Shown piece by piece: positions 16,933 to 27,678 of a DNA stretch of 48,772 nt; position 1 is the stretch's first letter, and each line of letters opens with the position of its first letter. The DNA comes from Mycobacterium sp. 1274761.0. GTDB taxonomy: Bacteria > Actinomycetota > Actinomycetes > Mycobacteriales > Mycobacteriaceae. Both the position numbers and the translations under genes were made by a program. The notes below the pieces were generated by a model. It saw only the letters and a list, made by a program, of their open reading frames with translations. It was not told the origin of the DNA and did not search any database. The stretch lies in NCBI RefSeq assembly GCF_001668615.1, contig NZ_LZMC01000027.1, forward strand, positions 1 through 48,772, in the 5' to 3' direction.

Positions 16933-16946
16933 TCAGCCTCTAGAGT
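16918..16946 (+). promoter_or_regulatory. alkB promoter
   Basis: TAGACA at 16918-16923 and TAGAGT at 16941-16946 are separated by 17 bp, a near-consensus housekeeping promoter. Transcription would start near 16953 and leave a short leader with AGGAGG at 16974-16979. Confidence 0.6.
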
Positions 16947-16985
16947 AAAGCCGTCTAGGTGATGGCACTCACAGGAGGTTTGGCC

Positions 16986-18212
16986 GTGACAGCTCAACTG
17001 ACGGCGATCGATGTTGACCAGTGGCGCGACAAGAAGCGCTATCTCTGGCTGATGGGGCTCATCGCCCCGACCTCGTTGTTCGTGATGCTGCCGCTGGTGT
17101 GGGCGTTCAACCAGGGGGGCTGGCATGCCGCCGCGCAGGTGCCGTTCTGGATCGGGCCGATCCTGCTCTACATCGTGCTGCCCGCGCTGGACCTGCGCTT
17201 CGGGCCGGACGGCCAGAACCCACCCGACGAGGTGATGGAGCGGCTGGAGAACGACAGGTACTACCGCTACTGCACCTACGTCTACATCCCGTTCCAGTAC
17301 GCCAGCCTGATCCTGGGCGCCTACCTGTTCACCGCTGCAGACCTGAGCTGGCTCGGCTTCGACGGGGGACTGGGTTGGCCGGGCAAGATCGGACTTGCGC
17401 TGTCGGTGGGGGTGCTCGGAGGGGTGGGCATCAACACCGCCCACGAGATGGGCCATAAGAAGGACTCGCTGGAACGCTGGCTGAGCAAGGTCACGTTGGC
17501 CCAGACCTGCTATGGCCACTTCTACATCGAGCACAACCGCGGTCACCATGTGCGCGTTGCCACACCGGAGGATCCAGCGTCGGCCCGCTTCGGCGAGACG
17601 TTCTGGGAGTTCTTGCCGCGCAGCGTATTCGGCAGCCTGAAGTCCGCGTGGGAGCTGGAAGCCAAGCGGCTGGAGCGGAGTGGGCGCAGCACATGGGACC
17701 CAAGAACGTACTGGTCCAACGACGTGCTCAACGCGTGGGCGATGTCGGTGGTGCTCTACGGCGTGCTGATCGCCGTGTTCGGTCTAGCGCTCATCCCGTA
17801 TGTCGTGATCTCCGCGGTGTTCGGCTTCACGTTGCTGGAGACCGTCAACTACCTCGAGCATTATGGCCTGCTGCGGCAGAAGACGCCGAACGGCCGCTAC
17901 GAGCGCTGCGCCCCGGTGCACAGCTGGAATTCCGACCACATCGTCACCAACCTGTTCCTGTATCACCTGCAGCGGCACAGCGATCACCACGCCAACCCGA
18001 CGCGGCGCTACCAGACGCTGCGCAGCATGGCCGGCGCGCCGAATCTACCCAGCGGCTACGCCTCGATGATCGCGCTGACGTACTTTCCGCCGCTGTGGCG
18101 CAAGGTGATGGATCACCGCGTGCTCGAACACTACGACGGCGACATCACGCGGGTGAACATTCATCCGCGGGTGCGCGACCGTGCGTTGTCCCAGCACGGG
18201 GCCTCAGTATGA
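16986..18212 (+). CDS. alkB: Alkane 1-monooxygenase AlkB
   Basis: AlkB hydroxylates medium- to long-chain n-alkanes at the terminal carbon in the membrane, using electrons from rubredoxin. The 408-residue protein has about six membrane helices and the diiron histidine boxes H153-EMG-H157, H183-NRG-H187-H188 and H331-SD-H334-H335, plus NYLEHYGL. The GTG at 16986 sits 6 nt after AGGAGG; an upstream ATG at 16959 lies before that site. The stop overlaps rubA (ATGA). Expression is probably alkane-inducible through the palindrome at 16912-16932. Confidence 0.96.
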   Translation: MTAQLTAIDVDQWRDKKRYLWLMGLIAPTSLFVMLPLVWAFNQGGWHAAAQVPFWIGPILLYIVLPALDLRFGPDGQNPPDEVMERLENDRYYRYCTYVYIPFQYASLILGAYLFTAADLSWLGFDGGLGWPGKIGLALSVGVLGGVGINTAHEMGHKKDSLERWLSKVTLAQTCYGHFYIEHNRGHHVRVATPEDPASARFGETFWEFLPRSVFGSLKSAWELEAKRLERSGRSTWDPRTYWSNDVLNAWAMSVVLYGVLIAVFGLALIPYVVISAVFGFTLLETVNYLEHYGLLRQKTPNGRYERCAPVHSWNSDHIVTNLFLYHLQRHSDHHANPTRRYQTLRSMAGAPNLPSGYASMIALTYFPPLWRKVMDHRVLEHYDGDITRVNIHPRVRDRALSQHGASV

Positions 18213-18370
18213 GCGTCTACCGCTGCCCCGGCTGTGACTACGTCTACGACGAGGCCAAGGGTGCCCCGCGCGAGGGCTTCTCGGCTGGAACAGCATGGGA
18301 TGAGATTCCTGACGACTGGTGCTGCCCGGACTGTGCCGTGCGCGAGAAAGTCGATTTCGAAGCCGTGTGA
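18209..18370 (+). CDS. rubA: Rubredoxin, AlkG1-like
   Basis: A 53-residue rubredoxin with CPGC (6-9 region) and CPDC motifs that hold one iron. Relative to the next rubredoxin it has an extra residue (an arginine in [12 protein letters not shown]) and no glycine after the second CxxC, features described for AlkG1-type rubredoxins, which in published tests do not feed electrons to AlkB. It is translationally coupled to alkB through ATGA. Confidence 0.92.
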   Translation: MSVYRCPGCDYVYDEAKGAPREGFSAGTAWDEIPDDWCCPDCAVREKVDFEAV

Positions 18371-18468
18371 ACCCGTTGACTGTGCGTCCACGGCGGCAAA
18401 TTTCGAGTAGCCATGACCGTCTCTCCGGCGGCCCCGCGCCGCAGATCGAAACCGAGAAAGGAAACGCA

Positions 18469-18651
18469 ATGACCGATTACAAGCTGTTCGTCTGCGTGCA
18501 GTGCGGATTCACCTACGACGAGGCCGAGGGCTGGCCGGAGGACGGCATCGCGCCGGGCACTCGGTGGGATGACATCCCCGACGACTGGAGCTGCCCGGAC
18601 TGCGGCGCGGCCAAGTCCGATTTCGAGATGGTGGAGGTCGCGCGTTCGTGA
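18469..18651 (+). CDS. rubB: Rubredoxin, AlkG2-like
   Basis: A 60-residue rubredoxin with CVQCG and CPDCG iron motifs, of the AlkG2 type that passes electrons to alkane hydroxylase. The ATG at 18469 follows GAGAAAGGAAACGC. A 98-bp gap separates it from rubA; its stop overlaps the TetR start (GTGA). It is the likely functional electron donor to AlkB, with the reductase encoded elsewhere. Confidence 0.94.
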   Translation: MTDYKLFVCVQCGFTYDEAEGWPEDGIAPGTRWDDIPDDWSCPDCGAAKSDFEMVEVARS

Positions 18652-19286
18652 GCGTTACCCTCGCGGCTGTGAGCGCACGCGTGGGGCGGATTCCGTATGC
18701 GGAGGCGTCGCGTGCGCTTTTGCGTGAGGCGATTCTCGACGGCATGCGGGATCTGCTCGTCGAACGCGACTGGTCCTCGATCACGCTGACCGACGTCGCC
18801 AAAGCGGCAGGCATCAGCAGGCAGACGATCTACAACGAGTTCGGCTCGCGGCAGGGCCTGGCGCAGGCGTACGCGATGCGGCTGGCCGACCGTCTCGTCG
18901 ACGCCGTCGACAAGGCGATCGACGGCAACGTCGGCGACGTCTACGCCGCGTTTCTCGAAGGTTTCAGGGACTTCTTCGCCCAATCCGCCGCCGACCCGCT
19001 GGTGATCTCGTTGCTGACGGGCACCACCAAGCCCGACCTGCTGCAACTCATCACCACCGACAGCGGCCCGATCATCACCCATTGCTCGGCGAGGCTGACG
19101 TCGACGTTCACCCACAGCTGGATGCGCGCGAGCGACGAGGACTCCGGCGTGCTGGCCCGAGCCATCGTCCGCCTGGCGATGAGTTACGTGTCGATGCCGC
19201 CAGAAGCAGACCATGATGTCGCCGATGACCTGGCACGTCTCATGACGCCATTCGCCGAACGGTACGGTGTCATCGAGTCGACTTAG
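18648..19286 (+). CDS. TetR-family regulator of the alk operon
   Basis: A 212-residue repressor-type protein. The N-terminal helix-turn-helix covers about 25-70 ([20 protein letters not shown], then [20 protein letters not shown]), and the rest is an alpha-helical ligand domain. The GTG at 18648 overlaps the rubB stop. Position as the last gene of alkB-rubA-rubB, as in other mycobacteria (Rv3249c), points to autoregulation through the operator at 16912-16932, with an alkane-derived ligand. The ligand is not deducible from sequence. Confidence 0.92.
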   Translation: MSVTLAAVSARVGRIPYAEASRALLREAILDGMRDLLVERDWSSITLTDVAKAAGISRQTIYNEFGSRQGLAQAYAMRLADRLVDAVDKAIDGNVGDVYAAFLEGFRDFFAQSAADPLVISLLTGTTKPDLLQLITTDSGPIITHCSARLTSTFTHSWMRASDEDSGVLARAIVRLAMSYVSMPPEADHDVADDLARLMTPFAERYGVIEST

Positions 19287-19287
19287 C

Positions 19288-19312
19288 CGTGGCTTGGAGT
19301 GGATAGGCCACG
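19288..19312 (+). terminator. Weak hairpin after the TetR gene
   Basis: CGTGGC and GCCACG pair across a 13-nt loop directly after the stop. There is no T-rich tail, so it may be an intrinsic terminator of the mycobacterial type or chance. Confidence 0.3.
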
Positions 19313-19318
19313 CGGGGC

Positions 19319-19324
19319 TAATGT
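19319..19324 (+). promoter_or_regulatory. Candidate -10 box for sahH
   Basis: TAATGT fits TANNNT and would give a leader of about 35 nt ending in GAAGGAC before the ATG. No convincing -35 is visible, and the leader is too short for a known SAH or SAM riboswitch. Confidence 0.35.
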
Positions 19325-19364
19325 GTAAACAAGCTAACTAATTGCGCGCGAGTGAAGGACAACC

Positions 19365-20834
<1,470 letters not shown>

Positions 20835-20842
20835 TTCCACCG

Positions 20843-20890
20843 CGAAACTGCGGACAGATCGCGAACGGTTTCGCTCTGTCCGCAGTTTCG
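20843..20890 (+). terminator. Long hairpin terminator after sahH
   Basis: CGAAACTGCGGACAGA (20843-20858) and TCTGTCCGCAGTTTCG (20875-20890) are perfect 16-base complements. The 16-nt loop itself holds a GCGAA/TTCGC pair, so nearly the whole 48 nt can fold into one rod. It begins 8 bases after the sahH stop and ends 6 bases before the -10 box of the lipase gene. Confidence 0.85.
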
Positions 20891-20896
20891 TCGTTA

Positions 20897-20902
20897 TAGG
20901 GT
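20897..20902 (+). promoter_or_regulatory. Leaderless -10 box for the lipase
   Basis: TAGGGT, 6 nt, then the GTG at 20909. Confidence 0.6.
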
Positions 20903-20908
20903 CATCGC

Positions 20909-22225
20909 GTGGGTCGGGGAGTCGTCGGGGTTCTGCTTGCTCTGCTGCTGGTCGGCTCCATCGGGATCGCCCCGCCGGTCTTCGCCGACGATCCCACCAA
21001 CGACGCGCACGATCCGTACTTCAACGAAGACGAATACCAGGAGTTCTACACACCGCCGGACCCGCTGCCGCCGGGTGCGCCCGGTGACCTGATCCGCACT
21101 GAGCCGTCGCGCCTAGTGCTCGAGCCGTCGGGCCAGCTCGGCATGATCATGGCCGACGCCACCCGAATCATGTACCGCAGCACTGATGTTCACGGCAATC
21201 CGATGGCGGTGACCGGTACCTACTTCGAGCCCTACAATGACTGGCCGGGCGGCGGTCCGCGCCCGTTGATCGTGTACGGGCCGGGCACCCAGGGCCAGGG
21301 CGACCAGTGCGCGCCGTCGCGCCAGTTCAACCAGGGCATCCACTGGCGGCCATTTCTGGATCTCGCGTTCAATTACGAGGAGTTGTTCGTCTCGACCATG
21401 GTCGCGCGCGGTTTCGCGATCGTGATGACGGATTACCAGGGCCTCGGTACGCCGGGCCTGCACACCTACGTCGGGCGCGTGCCGCAGGGCAACGCCATGC
21501 TGGACGCCGCACGCGCGGCCAAGAAGCTGCCCGGCACGTCGCTAAACCCCGAAGGGCCCATTGCGTTTTGGGGCTACTCGCAGGGCGGGGGAGCGGCGGC
21601 GTCAGCGGCTGAACTCGCGCCGTCGTATGCGCCGGAACTGAAGATCGTCGGCACCTACGCCGGGGCTCCGCCCGCCGATCTCAAGGAGCTCTTTCCCTAC
21701 GCCGACGGCAGCGTACTCGTCGGAGCGGTCGGCTACGCGCTCAACTCGGTCATCACGGCCTACCCCGAGTACGCCGATGCGATCCGCTCGAAGCTCACTC
21801 CGCGCGGCGAGGACTTTCTGTTTAAGGTTCAGGACCAATGTGTCGCGGAGACGTTGACGAAGTTCATGTTCCGACACCTGCAGCCCTATTTCAACGACGA
21901 CATCTACCGACTGGTCAACGAAGAACCGTTCAGCCACCTGTTCGACGAGCAGAAGATCGGCCGCTTCAAACCCAATGCGCCCGTGATGATTTTGAGCAAC
22001 CGCTTCGACCCGTTGGTGCCGTGGACGGCGGCCAATCAGCTCGGTCGCGACTGGTGCGCCAAAGGCGCCGATGTGCAGTTCTGGACCAACGAGGAGCCGC
22101 CGTTCCTCAACAAGGCGATAGTCAACCACGCGCTGCCGATGCTGGTCGACGGGGAACGGGCCATGCAGTGGGTGGCCGACCGCTTCAACGGCGTGCCGAC
22201 GACACCGAACTGCGGCGAATTCTGA
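20909..22225 (+). CDS. Secreted lipase (LIP family, alpha/beta hydrolase)
   Basis: A 438-residue exported esterase/lipase of the secretory lipase family. The first 26 residues are a signal peptide ending PPVFADD. The nucleophile elbow is GYSQGG with S224; D367 (NRFDPLVP) and H407 (VNHALPM) complete the likely triad. Four cysteines outside the signal could form disulfides. The GTG at 20909 follows a leaderless -10 box. It is a stand-alone gene between sahH and tmk. Substrate is unknown; triacylglycerol or host/soil lipids are plausible for the family. Confidence 0.9.
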   Translation: MGRGVVGVLLALLLVGSIGIAPPVFADDPTNDAHDPYFNEDEYQEFYTPPDPLPPGAPGDLIRTEPSRLVLEPSGQLGMIMADATRIMYRSTDVHGNPMAVTGTYFEPYNDWPGGGPRPLIVYGPGTQGQGDQCAPSRQFNQGIHWRPFLDLAFNYEELFVSTMVARGFAIVMTDYQGLGTPGLHTYVGRVPQGNAMLDAARAAKKLPGTSLNPEGPIAFWGYSQGGGAAASAAELAPSYAPELKIVGTYAGAPPADLKELFPYADGSVLVGAVGYALNSVITAYPEYADAIRSKLTPRGEDFLFKVQDQCVAETLTKFMFRHLQPYFNDDIYRLVNEEPFSHLFDEQKIGRFKPNAPVMILSNRFDPLVPWTAANQLGRDWCAKGADVQFWTNEEPPFLNKAIVNHALPMLVDGERAMQWVADRFNGVPTTPNCGEF

Positions 22226-22251
22226 CGGCGGTTGGCCGCGATGTCACCCGA

Positions 22252-22257
22252 TAGGCT
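22252..22257 (+). promoter_or_regulatory. Leaderless -10 box for tmk
   Basis: TAGGCT, 6 nt (CGCCGC), then the GTG at 22264. Confidence 0.6.
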
Positions 22258-22263
22258 CGCCGC

Positions 22264-22896
22264 GTGCTTATCGCAATCGAGGGAGTCGACGGTGCAGGCA
22301 AACGCACGCTGACCGGAGGTCTGCGGCGGGCGCTGGAGTCTCACGGCAAGACCGTCACCAGCCTGGCGTTCCCTCGCTACGGCCAGTCGGTGACGGCCGA
22401 CATCGCCGCCGAAGCGCTGCACGGCGGGCACGGTGACCTCGCGACATCGGTCTACGCGATGGCGGTGCTGTTCGCGTTGGACCGCGCCAATGCACGCGAT
22501 CAGATCAGCCGGCTGCAGGCCGACTATGACGTGGTGATCCTTGACCGTTACGTCGCATCCAACGCCGCCTACAGCGCCGCCCGTCTGCACCAGGGCGCCG
22601 ACGGCGACGCGGTGGGCTGGGTCGGCGACCTCGAATACGGGCGGCTGCAGTTGCCCGCACCCGACTGGCAGGTGCTGCTCAACGTGCCCGCCGAACTGGC
22701 CGCCGAGCGTGCCGAACATCGCGCCAATACCGAGGCCGACCGCGCGAAGGACGTCTACGAGCGCGACGACGGCCTGCAGCGCCGCACCGGCGAGGTGTAC
22801 GCCGGGCTGGCCGCCGCGCAGTGGGGCGGCCGCTGGTTCCTGGCGGGGCCCGACACCGACGGGGCGACCCTGGCCGCTGCCCTGCTCGGCGGCTAG
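22264..22896 (+). CDS. tmk: Thymidylate kinase
   Basis: Phosphorylates dTMP to dTDP. The 210-residue protein has the P-loop GVDGAGKRT (7-15) with arginine at the position typical of mycobacterial Tmk, the substrate motif ILDRYVASNAAYSA, and a lid region around ERAEHRANTEADRAKD. The GTG at 22264 gives MLIAIEGVDGAGK as in homologues. It precedes mtrA with a 60-bp gap and may be co-transcribed with it. Confidence 0.96.
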   Translation: MLIAIEGVDGAGKRTLTGGLRRALESHGKTVTSLAFPRYGQSVTADIAAEALHGGHGDLATSVYAMAVLFALDRANARDQISRLQADYDVVILDRYVASNAAYSAARLHQGADGDAVGWVGDLEYGRLQLPAPDWQVLLNVPAELAAERAEHRANTEADRAKDVYERDDGLQRRTGEVYAGLAAAQWGGRWFLAGPDTDGATLAAALLGG

Positions 22897-22956
22897 CGGC
22901 GGGAAAAGCGAAACACCGGGCCGCCTACCGGGGTTTTCTCTCCATTCGGTGCCACC

Positions 22957-23643
22957 ATGGTCTCTATGAGGCAAAGGATTCTGGTTGTCGACGACGACCC
23001 TTCGCTCGCGGAGATGCTGACGATCGTGCTGCGAGGTGAAGGGTTCGACACCGCAGTCATCGGTGACGGCACGCAGGCGCTCACCGCCGTGCGTGAGTTG
23101 CGGCCGGACCTGGTCCTGTTGGACCTGATGCTGCCCGGCATGAACGGGATCGACGTGTGCCGCGTGCTGCGCGCCGACTCCGGTGTGCCCATCGTCATGC
23201 TGACGGCCAAGACCGACACCGTCGACGTGGTGCTCGGCCTCGAGTCGGGTGCCGACGACTACGTGATGAAGCCCTTCAAGCCAAAGGAGCTGGTAGCACG
23301 CGTGCGCGCCCGGCTGCGCCGCAACGAAGACGAGCCCGCCGAGATGCTGTCGATTGCCGATGTCGACATCGATGTGCCCGCCCACAAGGTGACCCGGCAG
23401 GGTGAGCAGATTTCGCTGACACCACTGGAGTTCGACCTGCTGGTGGCGCTGGCACGCAAACCCCGGCAGGTGTTTACTCGTGATGTGCTTCTCGAACAGG
23501 TGTGGGGTTATCGCCACCCCGCGGACACCCGTTTGGTGAACGTGCATGTCCAACGTTTGCGGGCCAAGGTCGAGAAGGATCCTGAGAATCCGCAAGTCGT
23601 ATTGACTGTTCGAGGAGTGGGATACAAGGCCGGACCGCCGTGA
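22957..23643 (+). CDS. mtrA: Response regulator MtrA
   Basis: MtrA is the essential OmpR-type regulator of cell division, DNA replication and cell-wall hydrolase genes in mycobacteria. All 228 residues align with the known protein: receiver domain 5-120 with acidic pair D13-D14 and phospho-acceptor D56 (LLDLMLP), MLTAK and the MKPFKPKE segment, then the winged-helix domain from about 130 to 225 ([20 protein letters not shown] and [11 protein letters not shown]). The ATG at 22957 gives [14 protein letters not shown]. mtrB follows after 76 bp. Confidence 0.99.
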   Translation: MVSMRQRILVVDDDPSLAEMLTIVLRGEGFDTAVIGDGTQALTAVRELRPDLVLLDLMLPGMNGIDVCRVLRADSGVPIVMLTAKTDTVDVVLGLESGADDYVMKPFKPKELVARVRARLRRNEDEPAEMLSIADVDIDVPAHKVTRQGEQISLTPLEFDLLVALARKPRQVFTRDVLLEQVWGYRHPADTRLVNVHVQRLRAKVEKDPENPQVVLTVRGVGYKAGPP

Positions 23644-23719
23644 GCCTGCGCGGCTCGGCCGCGGTCGTGAGTTTTCACGGCCCAGCAGAGGGCGCGATCC
23701 GGACCGCTCGGCGGTCGCC

Positions 23720-25387
23720 GTGATCTTCGGCTCGAGGCGGCGCATTCGGGGTCGTTTCGGGCCTTCGGCACCACTGATACGCGGATTGGGTGCGCTGGGT
23801 CGAGCGTTGGGCCTGGCGTGGCGTCGCTCCCTGCAACTGCGGGTGGTTTCGCTGACCCTGGGGCTGTCCCTCGCGGTGATCCTGGTGCTGGGCTTCGTGC
23901 TGACCAGCCAGATCACCGACCGCATCCTCGAGGTCAAGGTCCGTGCGGCCACCGAGGAGATCGAACGGGCCCGCAACACCGTCAGCGGCATCGTTGGCGG
24001 CGAAGAAACCCGATCGCTCGACAGCAGCCTGCAGCTGGCCCGCAACACCCTGATCGACCGCAAGGCCGACGCCGGCGCGGGGCTTGCCGGTGCCTTCGAC
24101 GCCGTCCTCGTCGTACCGGGCGACGGACCGCGCGCCGCGACCGCGGCAGGGCCCGTCGCGGAGATCCCCGGCTCGCTGCGCGACTTCGTCAAGGCTGGAC
24201 AGGTCAGCTACCAGTACGCGACGGTGCACACCGACGGCTTCTCCGGACCCGCCCTGATCATCGGCAGCCCGACCTCGTCACCGGTCACCAATCTCGAGCT
24301 GTACCTCGTTTTCCCGCTGAACAACGAGGAAAGCACCATCACCCTGGTGCGCGGCACAATGCTGACCGGCGGCGTGGTACTGCTACTCATGCTCGCCGCC
24401 ATCGCCCTGATCGTCGCGCGCCAGATCGTGCTTCCGGTGCGCTCGGCGTCGCGGATCGCCGAACGCTTCGCCGAGGGGCACCTCGCCGAGCGGATGCCGG
24501 TGCGCGGCGAGGATGACATGGCCCGCCTGGCGGTGTCGTTCAACGACATGGCCGAAAGCCTGTCGCGTCAGATCACCCAACTCGAAGAGTTCGGCAACCT
24601 GCAGCGCCGCTTCACCTCCGACGTGAGCCACGAGTTGCGCACGCCGCTGACCACCGTGCGCATGGCAGCCGACCTGATCCACGACCACATCCATAATTCC
24701 GGGGACGACCTCGACCCCGCGCTGCGACGATCGACCGAACTGCTGGTCGCCGAACTCGACCGGTTCGAAATGCTGCTCAACGATCTGCTCGAAATCTCCC
24801 GGCACGACGCCGGTGTCGCCGAGCTGTCGGTGGAAGCAGTCGATCTACGCAACACCGTGCAGAGCGCGCTGGACAACGTCGGACACCTCGCGGGAGACGC
24901 CCAGGTTGACCTGATCGTCGACATGCCGAACGAGGAAGTCATCGCCGAGGTGGATCCGCGCCGCGTCGAGCGCATCCTGCGCAACCTCATCGCCAACGCC
25001 ATCGACCACGCCGAGCGCAAGCCGGTGCGGATCAGGATGGGCGTCGACGAAGACACGGTCGCCGTCACCATCCGCGACTACGGCGTGGGGTTGCGGCCCG
25101 GCGAGGAGAAGCTGGTATTCAGCAGATTCTGGCGCTCCGACCCGTCGCGGGTCCGTCGCTCCGGCGGCACGGGGCTCGGGCTCGCGATCAGCATCGAGGA
25201 CGCCCGGCTGCACCAGGGTCGGCTCGAAGCGTGGGGCGAGCCCGGCAAGGGCGCCTGCTTCCGCCTCACCCTTCCACTGGTGCGCGGCCACAAGGTGACC
25301 ACCAGTCCGCTGCCGTTGAAACCCGTTGGCCGCGAGCGTAAGCGGCGCTCAGCGAACCACCGCGAGCCGGCGGGAGAAAGCGTGTGA
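23720..25387 (+). CDS. mtrB: Sensor histidine kinase MtrB
   Basis: MtrB phosphorylates MtrA and localises to the septum. Of 555 residues, TM1 is about 42-62 and TM2 about 212-234, enclosing an extracytoplasmic domain; HAMP follows at about 235-290. The dimerisation box is [15 protein letters not shown] with H304, then the N-box ([11 protein letters not shown]) and the G-boxes ([19 protein letters not shown]). The GTG at 23720 is preferred since it gives a basic N-terminus before TM1. The stop overlaps lpqB (GTGA). Confidence 0.97.
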   Translation: MIFGSRRRIRGRFGPSAPLIRGLGALGRALGLAWRRSLQLRVVSLTLGLSLAVILVLGFVLTSQITDRILEVKVRAATEEIERARNTVSGIVGGEETRSLDSSLQLARNTLIDRKADAGAGLAGAFDAVLVVPGDGPRAATAAGPVAEIPGSLRDFVKAGQVSYQYATVHTDGFSGPALIIGSPTSSPVTNLELYLVFPLNNEESTITLVRGTMLTGGVVLLLMLAAIALIVARQIVLPVRSASRIAERFAEGHLAERMPVRGEDDMARLAVSFNDMAESLSRQITQLEEFGNLQRRFTSDVSHELRTPLTTVRMAADLIHDHIHNSGDDLDPALRRSTELLVAELDRFEMLLNDLLEISRHDAGVAELSVEAVDLRNTVQSALDNVGHLAGDAQVDLIVDMPNEEVIAEVDPRRVERILRNLIANAIDHAERKPVRIRMGVDEDTVAVTIRDYGVGLRPGEEKLVFSRFWRSDPSRVRRSGGTGLGLAISIEDARLHQGRLEAWGEPGKGACFRLTLPLVRGHKVTTSPLPLKPVGRERKRRSANHREPAGESV

Positions 25388-27141
25388 AGGCCCTCATCGC
25401 GGGCGCAGCGGCATGCGCGATCGTGTTGGCGGGTTGCGCCGGGGTGCCCAGTTCATCGGCGCCACAGGCCATCGGGACCGTCGACCGCCCGGCGCCGCCG
25501 AGCCTGCCCAAGCCCACACCGGGCATGGATCCCGACGTTCTGCTGCGCGAATTCATCAAGGCGACCGCCGATCCGTCCAACCGCCACCTGGCCGCCCGCC
25601 AGTTCCTCACCGAGTCGGCGTCCAACGGCTGGGACGACGCCGGCAGTGCATTGCTGATCGACCGCGTCGTTTTCGTCGAAACCCGCGGGCCCGAGCGGGT
25701 TTCGGTCGCCATGCACGCAGACATTCTTGGCTCGCTGTCGGATATGGGCGTGTTCGAGACGGGGGAGGGCGCGCTGCCCGACCAGCCGCCGATCGAGTTG
25801 GTGAAGACCGCGGACGGGTGGCGCATCGATCGGCTGCCCAACGGTGTGTTCCTCGACTGGCAACAGTTTCAGGAGACCTACAAACGCAACACCCTGTACT
25901 TCGCCGATCCGACCGGCAAGACCGTCGTCCCCGATCCGCGCTATGTCGCGGTGTCCGATCCCGACCAGCTGGCCACCGAACTTGTCACCAAGCTGATTGC
26001 CGGTCCACGCCCCGAGATGGCGAACACCGTGCGCAACCTGCTTGGCCCGCCGCTGCGCCTGCGTGGACCGGTTACCCGCGCCGACGGCGGCAAGATGGGC
26101 GTCGGCCGCGGTTACGGCGGCGCGCGCATCGACCTGGAGAACCTGTCCACCACCGACCCGCACAGCCGGCAACTGCTTGCCGCGCAGATCATTTGGACCC
26201 TGTCGCGCGCCGGCGTCAACGGTCCGTACGTCATCAACGCTGACGGCGCAGCCCTCGAGGACCGGTTCGCGGACGGCTGGCAGACGTCCGACGTCGCCGC
26301 CACTGATCCAGGCGCCGCCGACGGCGCCGCCGCGGGACTGCACGCGCTGGTCAACGGCTCGCTGGTGGCACTCGACGGGCAAGAGGCGCCGCATGTGCCG
26401 GGGCCGTTCGGTGCGACGCCCAACCAGACCGGTGCAGCCGTGTCGCGCAGCGGGCAGGACGCGGCGTCGGTGGTGACGCTGAACGCGGGCGCACCGAACA
26501 TGGCGGCGTCGCTGTGGGTCGGCCCGATAGGCGGAAATCCCTTGCAGGCCATGGACGGTCGCTCGCTGTCGCGGCCGACGTGGGCGCTCGACGATGCGGT
26601 GTGGGTGGTGGTCGACGGCAACAACGTCGTGCGCACTGTCCAGGATGCGTCCGGGCAGCCGGGCCGCATACCGGTGGACACGACGGCGGTGTCGACACGG
26701 TTCCCGGGGGCTATCGCCGAGCTGCAGCTCTCCCGCGACGGCACCCGCGCGGCCATGGTGATCGAGGGTCAGGTGGTGCTGGCCAGCGTCGAGCAGACGC
26801 CCGGCGGCGGTTACGCGCTGACCTATCCGCGCCGGCTTGGCTTTGGGCTGAAGAACACCGTGGTGTCGCTGGCCTGGCGCACCGGTGACGACATCGTGGT
26901 CAGCCGCACCGACCCGCAGCATCCGGTGTCCTATGTCAACCTCGACGGCGTGAACTCCGACGGCCCGAGCCGCAACCTGGCGATGCCGGTCGGGGCCGTC
27001 GCGGCGAACCCGTCGACGGTCTATGTGGCCGACGCACGCGGTGTGCTGCAGCTGTCCGGTTCGGCGGCCGAGAACGATCCGCGCTGGCTCGAGGTGCGCC
27101 CGCTCATGACACCTGGTGCGATCCCTGTACTTCCGGGTTGA
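25384..27141 (+). CDS. lpqB: Lipoprotein LpqB
   Basis: LpqB is the accessory lipoprotein of MtrAB that modulates MtrB signalling at the cell surface. The 585-residue protein has a lipobox LAGC with lipidated C18, a GerMN domain around 55-300 and a beta-propeller-like C-terminal half (repeated GxPxxLSxxxDGTRxA-type strands such as [20 protein letters not shown]). Translation is coupled to mtrB through GTGA. Length and order match the known operon. Confidence 0.96.
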   Translation: MKALIAGAAACAIVLAGCAGVPSSSAPQAIGTVDRPAPPSLPKPTPGMDPDVLLREFIKATADPSNRHLAARQFLTESASNGWDDAGSALLIDRVVFVETRGPERVSVAMHADILGSLSDMGVFETGEGALPDQPPIELVKTADGWRIDRLPNGVFLDWQQFQETYKRNTLYFADPTGKTVVPDPRYVAVSDPDQLATELVTKLIAGPRPEMANTVRNLLGPPLRLRGPVTRADGGKMGVGRGYGGARIDLENLSTTDPHSRQLLAAQIIWTLSRAGVNGPYVINADGAALEDRFADGWQTSDVAATDPGAADGAAAGLHALVNGSLVALDGQEAPHVPGPFGATPNQTGAAVSRSGQDAASVVTLNAGAPNMAASLWVGPIGGNPLQAMDGRSLSRPTWALDDAVWVVVDGNNVVRTVQDASGQPGRIPVDTTAVSTRFPGAIAELQLSRDGTRAAMVIEGQVVLASVEQTPGGGYALTYPRRLGFGLKNTVVSLAWRTGDDIVVSRTDPQHPVSYVNLDGVNSDGPSRNLAMPVGAVAANPSTVYVADARGVLQLSGSAAENDPRWLEVRPLMTPGAIPVLPG

Positions 27142-27226
27142 GCTGAGCTGTTTCGTCGGTTGCGCAGACAAATCACCGTTGATGGCATTTGCTATCTGAC
27201 AGCTCAGCCCGCCGAAAGGATTCGCA

Positions 27227-27661
27227 ATGCTCTTCGATGACGTTCAGGTGCCACGACAGCAGGTGATCCGGGGCGCAGGCCTCGTGCTGACCGCCGGTGC
27301 GCTCGCCGCATGCGGCAACGACAAGGGCGAGCAGGCGCCAGCGGCGAGCAGCGAGCCATCGCCGACCTCGGCTTCGGCGCCGGACGGCGCGATCGCCAAG
27401 AAATCGGAAGTGCCGGTCGGTTCGGGGGTGATCGTCGACGACGTCGTCGTGACGCAGCCCGCCGCGGGCGAATTCAAGGCGTTCTCGACGACCTGCACCC
27501 ACAAGGGGTGTGCGGTCAACACGGTCGCCGACGGCACGATCAACTGTCCGTGTCACGGCAGCAAGTTCAACCTCGATGGGACGGTCGCCAACGGGCCCGC
27601 GACGTTGCCGCTGAAGGCCAAAAACATCTCGGTCGAGGGCGACTCGATCGTCCTGGTCTGA
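27227..27661 (+). CDS. Rieske [2Fe-2S] lipoprotein
   Basis: A 144-residue exported Rieske protein. Residues 10-29 (RQQVIRGAGLVLTAGALAAC) look like a short Tat-like or Sec signal with a lipobox LAAC at C29. After a Ser/Pro-rich linker, the cluster ligands are C90, H92, C107 and H110 (CTHKGC and CPCHGSKF), with C95 and C109 placed for the structural disulfide. It could take part in periplasmic electron transfer; no partner is adjacent (lpqB upstream, DUF2252 converging downstream). The ATG at 27227 follows GAAAGGA. I do not know a M. tuberculosis counterpart here. Confidence 0.92.
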   Translation: MLFDDVQVPRQQVIRGAGLVLTAGALAACGNDKGEQAPAASSEPSPTSASAPDGAIAKKSEVPVGSGVIVDDVVVTQPAAGEFKAFSTTCTHKGCAVNTVADGTINCPCHGSKFNLDGTVANGPATLPLKAKNISVEGDSIVLV

Positions 27662-27678
27662 GCGTCCATCAGGTTTTC

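Noticed and set aside
19287..19364. SAH or SAM riboswitch before sahH
   Set aside because: Only 78 bp are available and a -10 candidate lies within it; the remaining leader is too short and shows no known aptamer features.
22036..24192. A 718-codon minus-strand open frame spanning lipase, tmk, mtrA and mtrB
   Set aside because: It runs antisense to several well-defined genes and has no recognisable domain.
27164..27175. A 12-base match (GCAGACAAATCA) to the right half of the alkB operator, before the Rieske gene
   Set aside because: The left arm is degenerate (TTTCGTC) and the spacing differs, so a shared regulator cannot be supported; probably chance.
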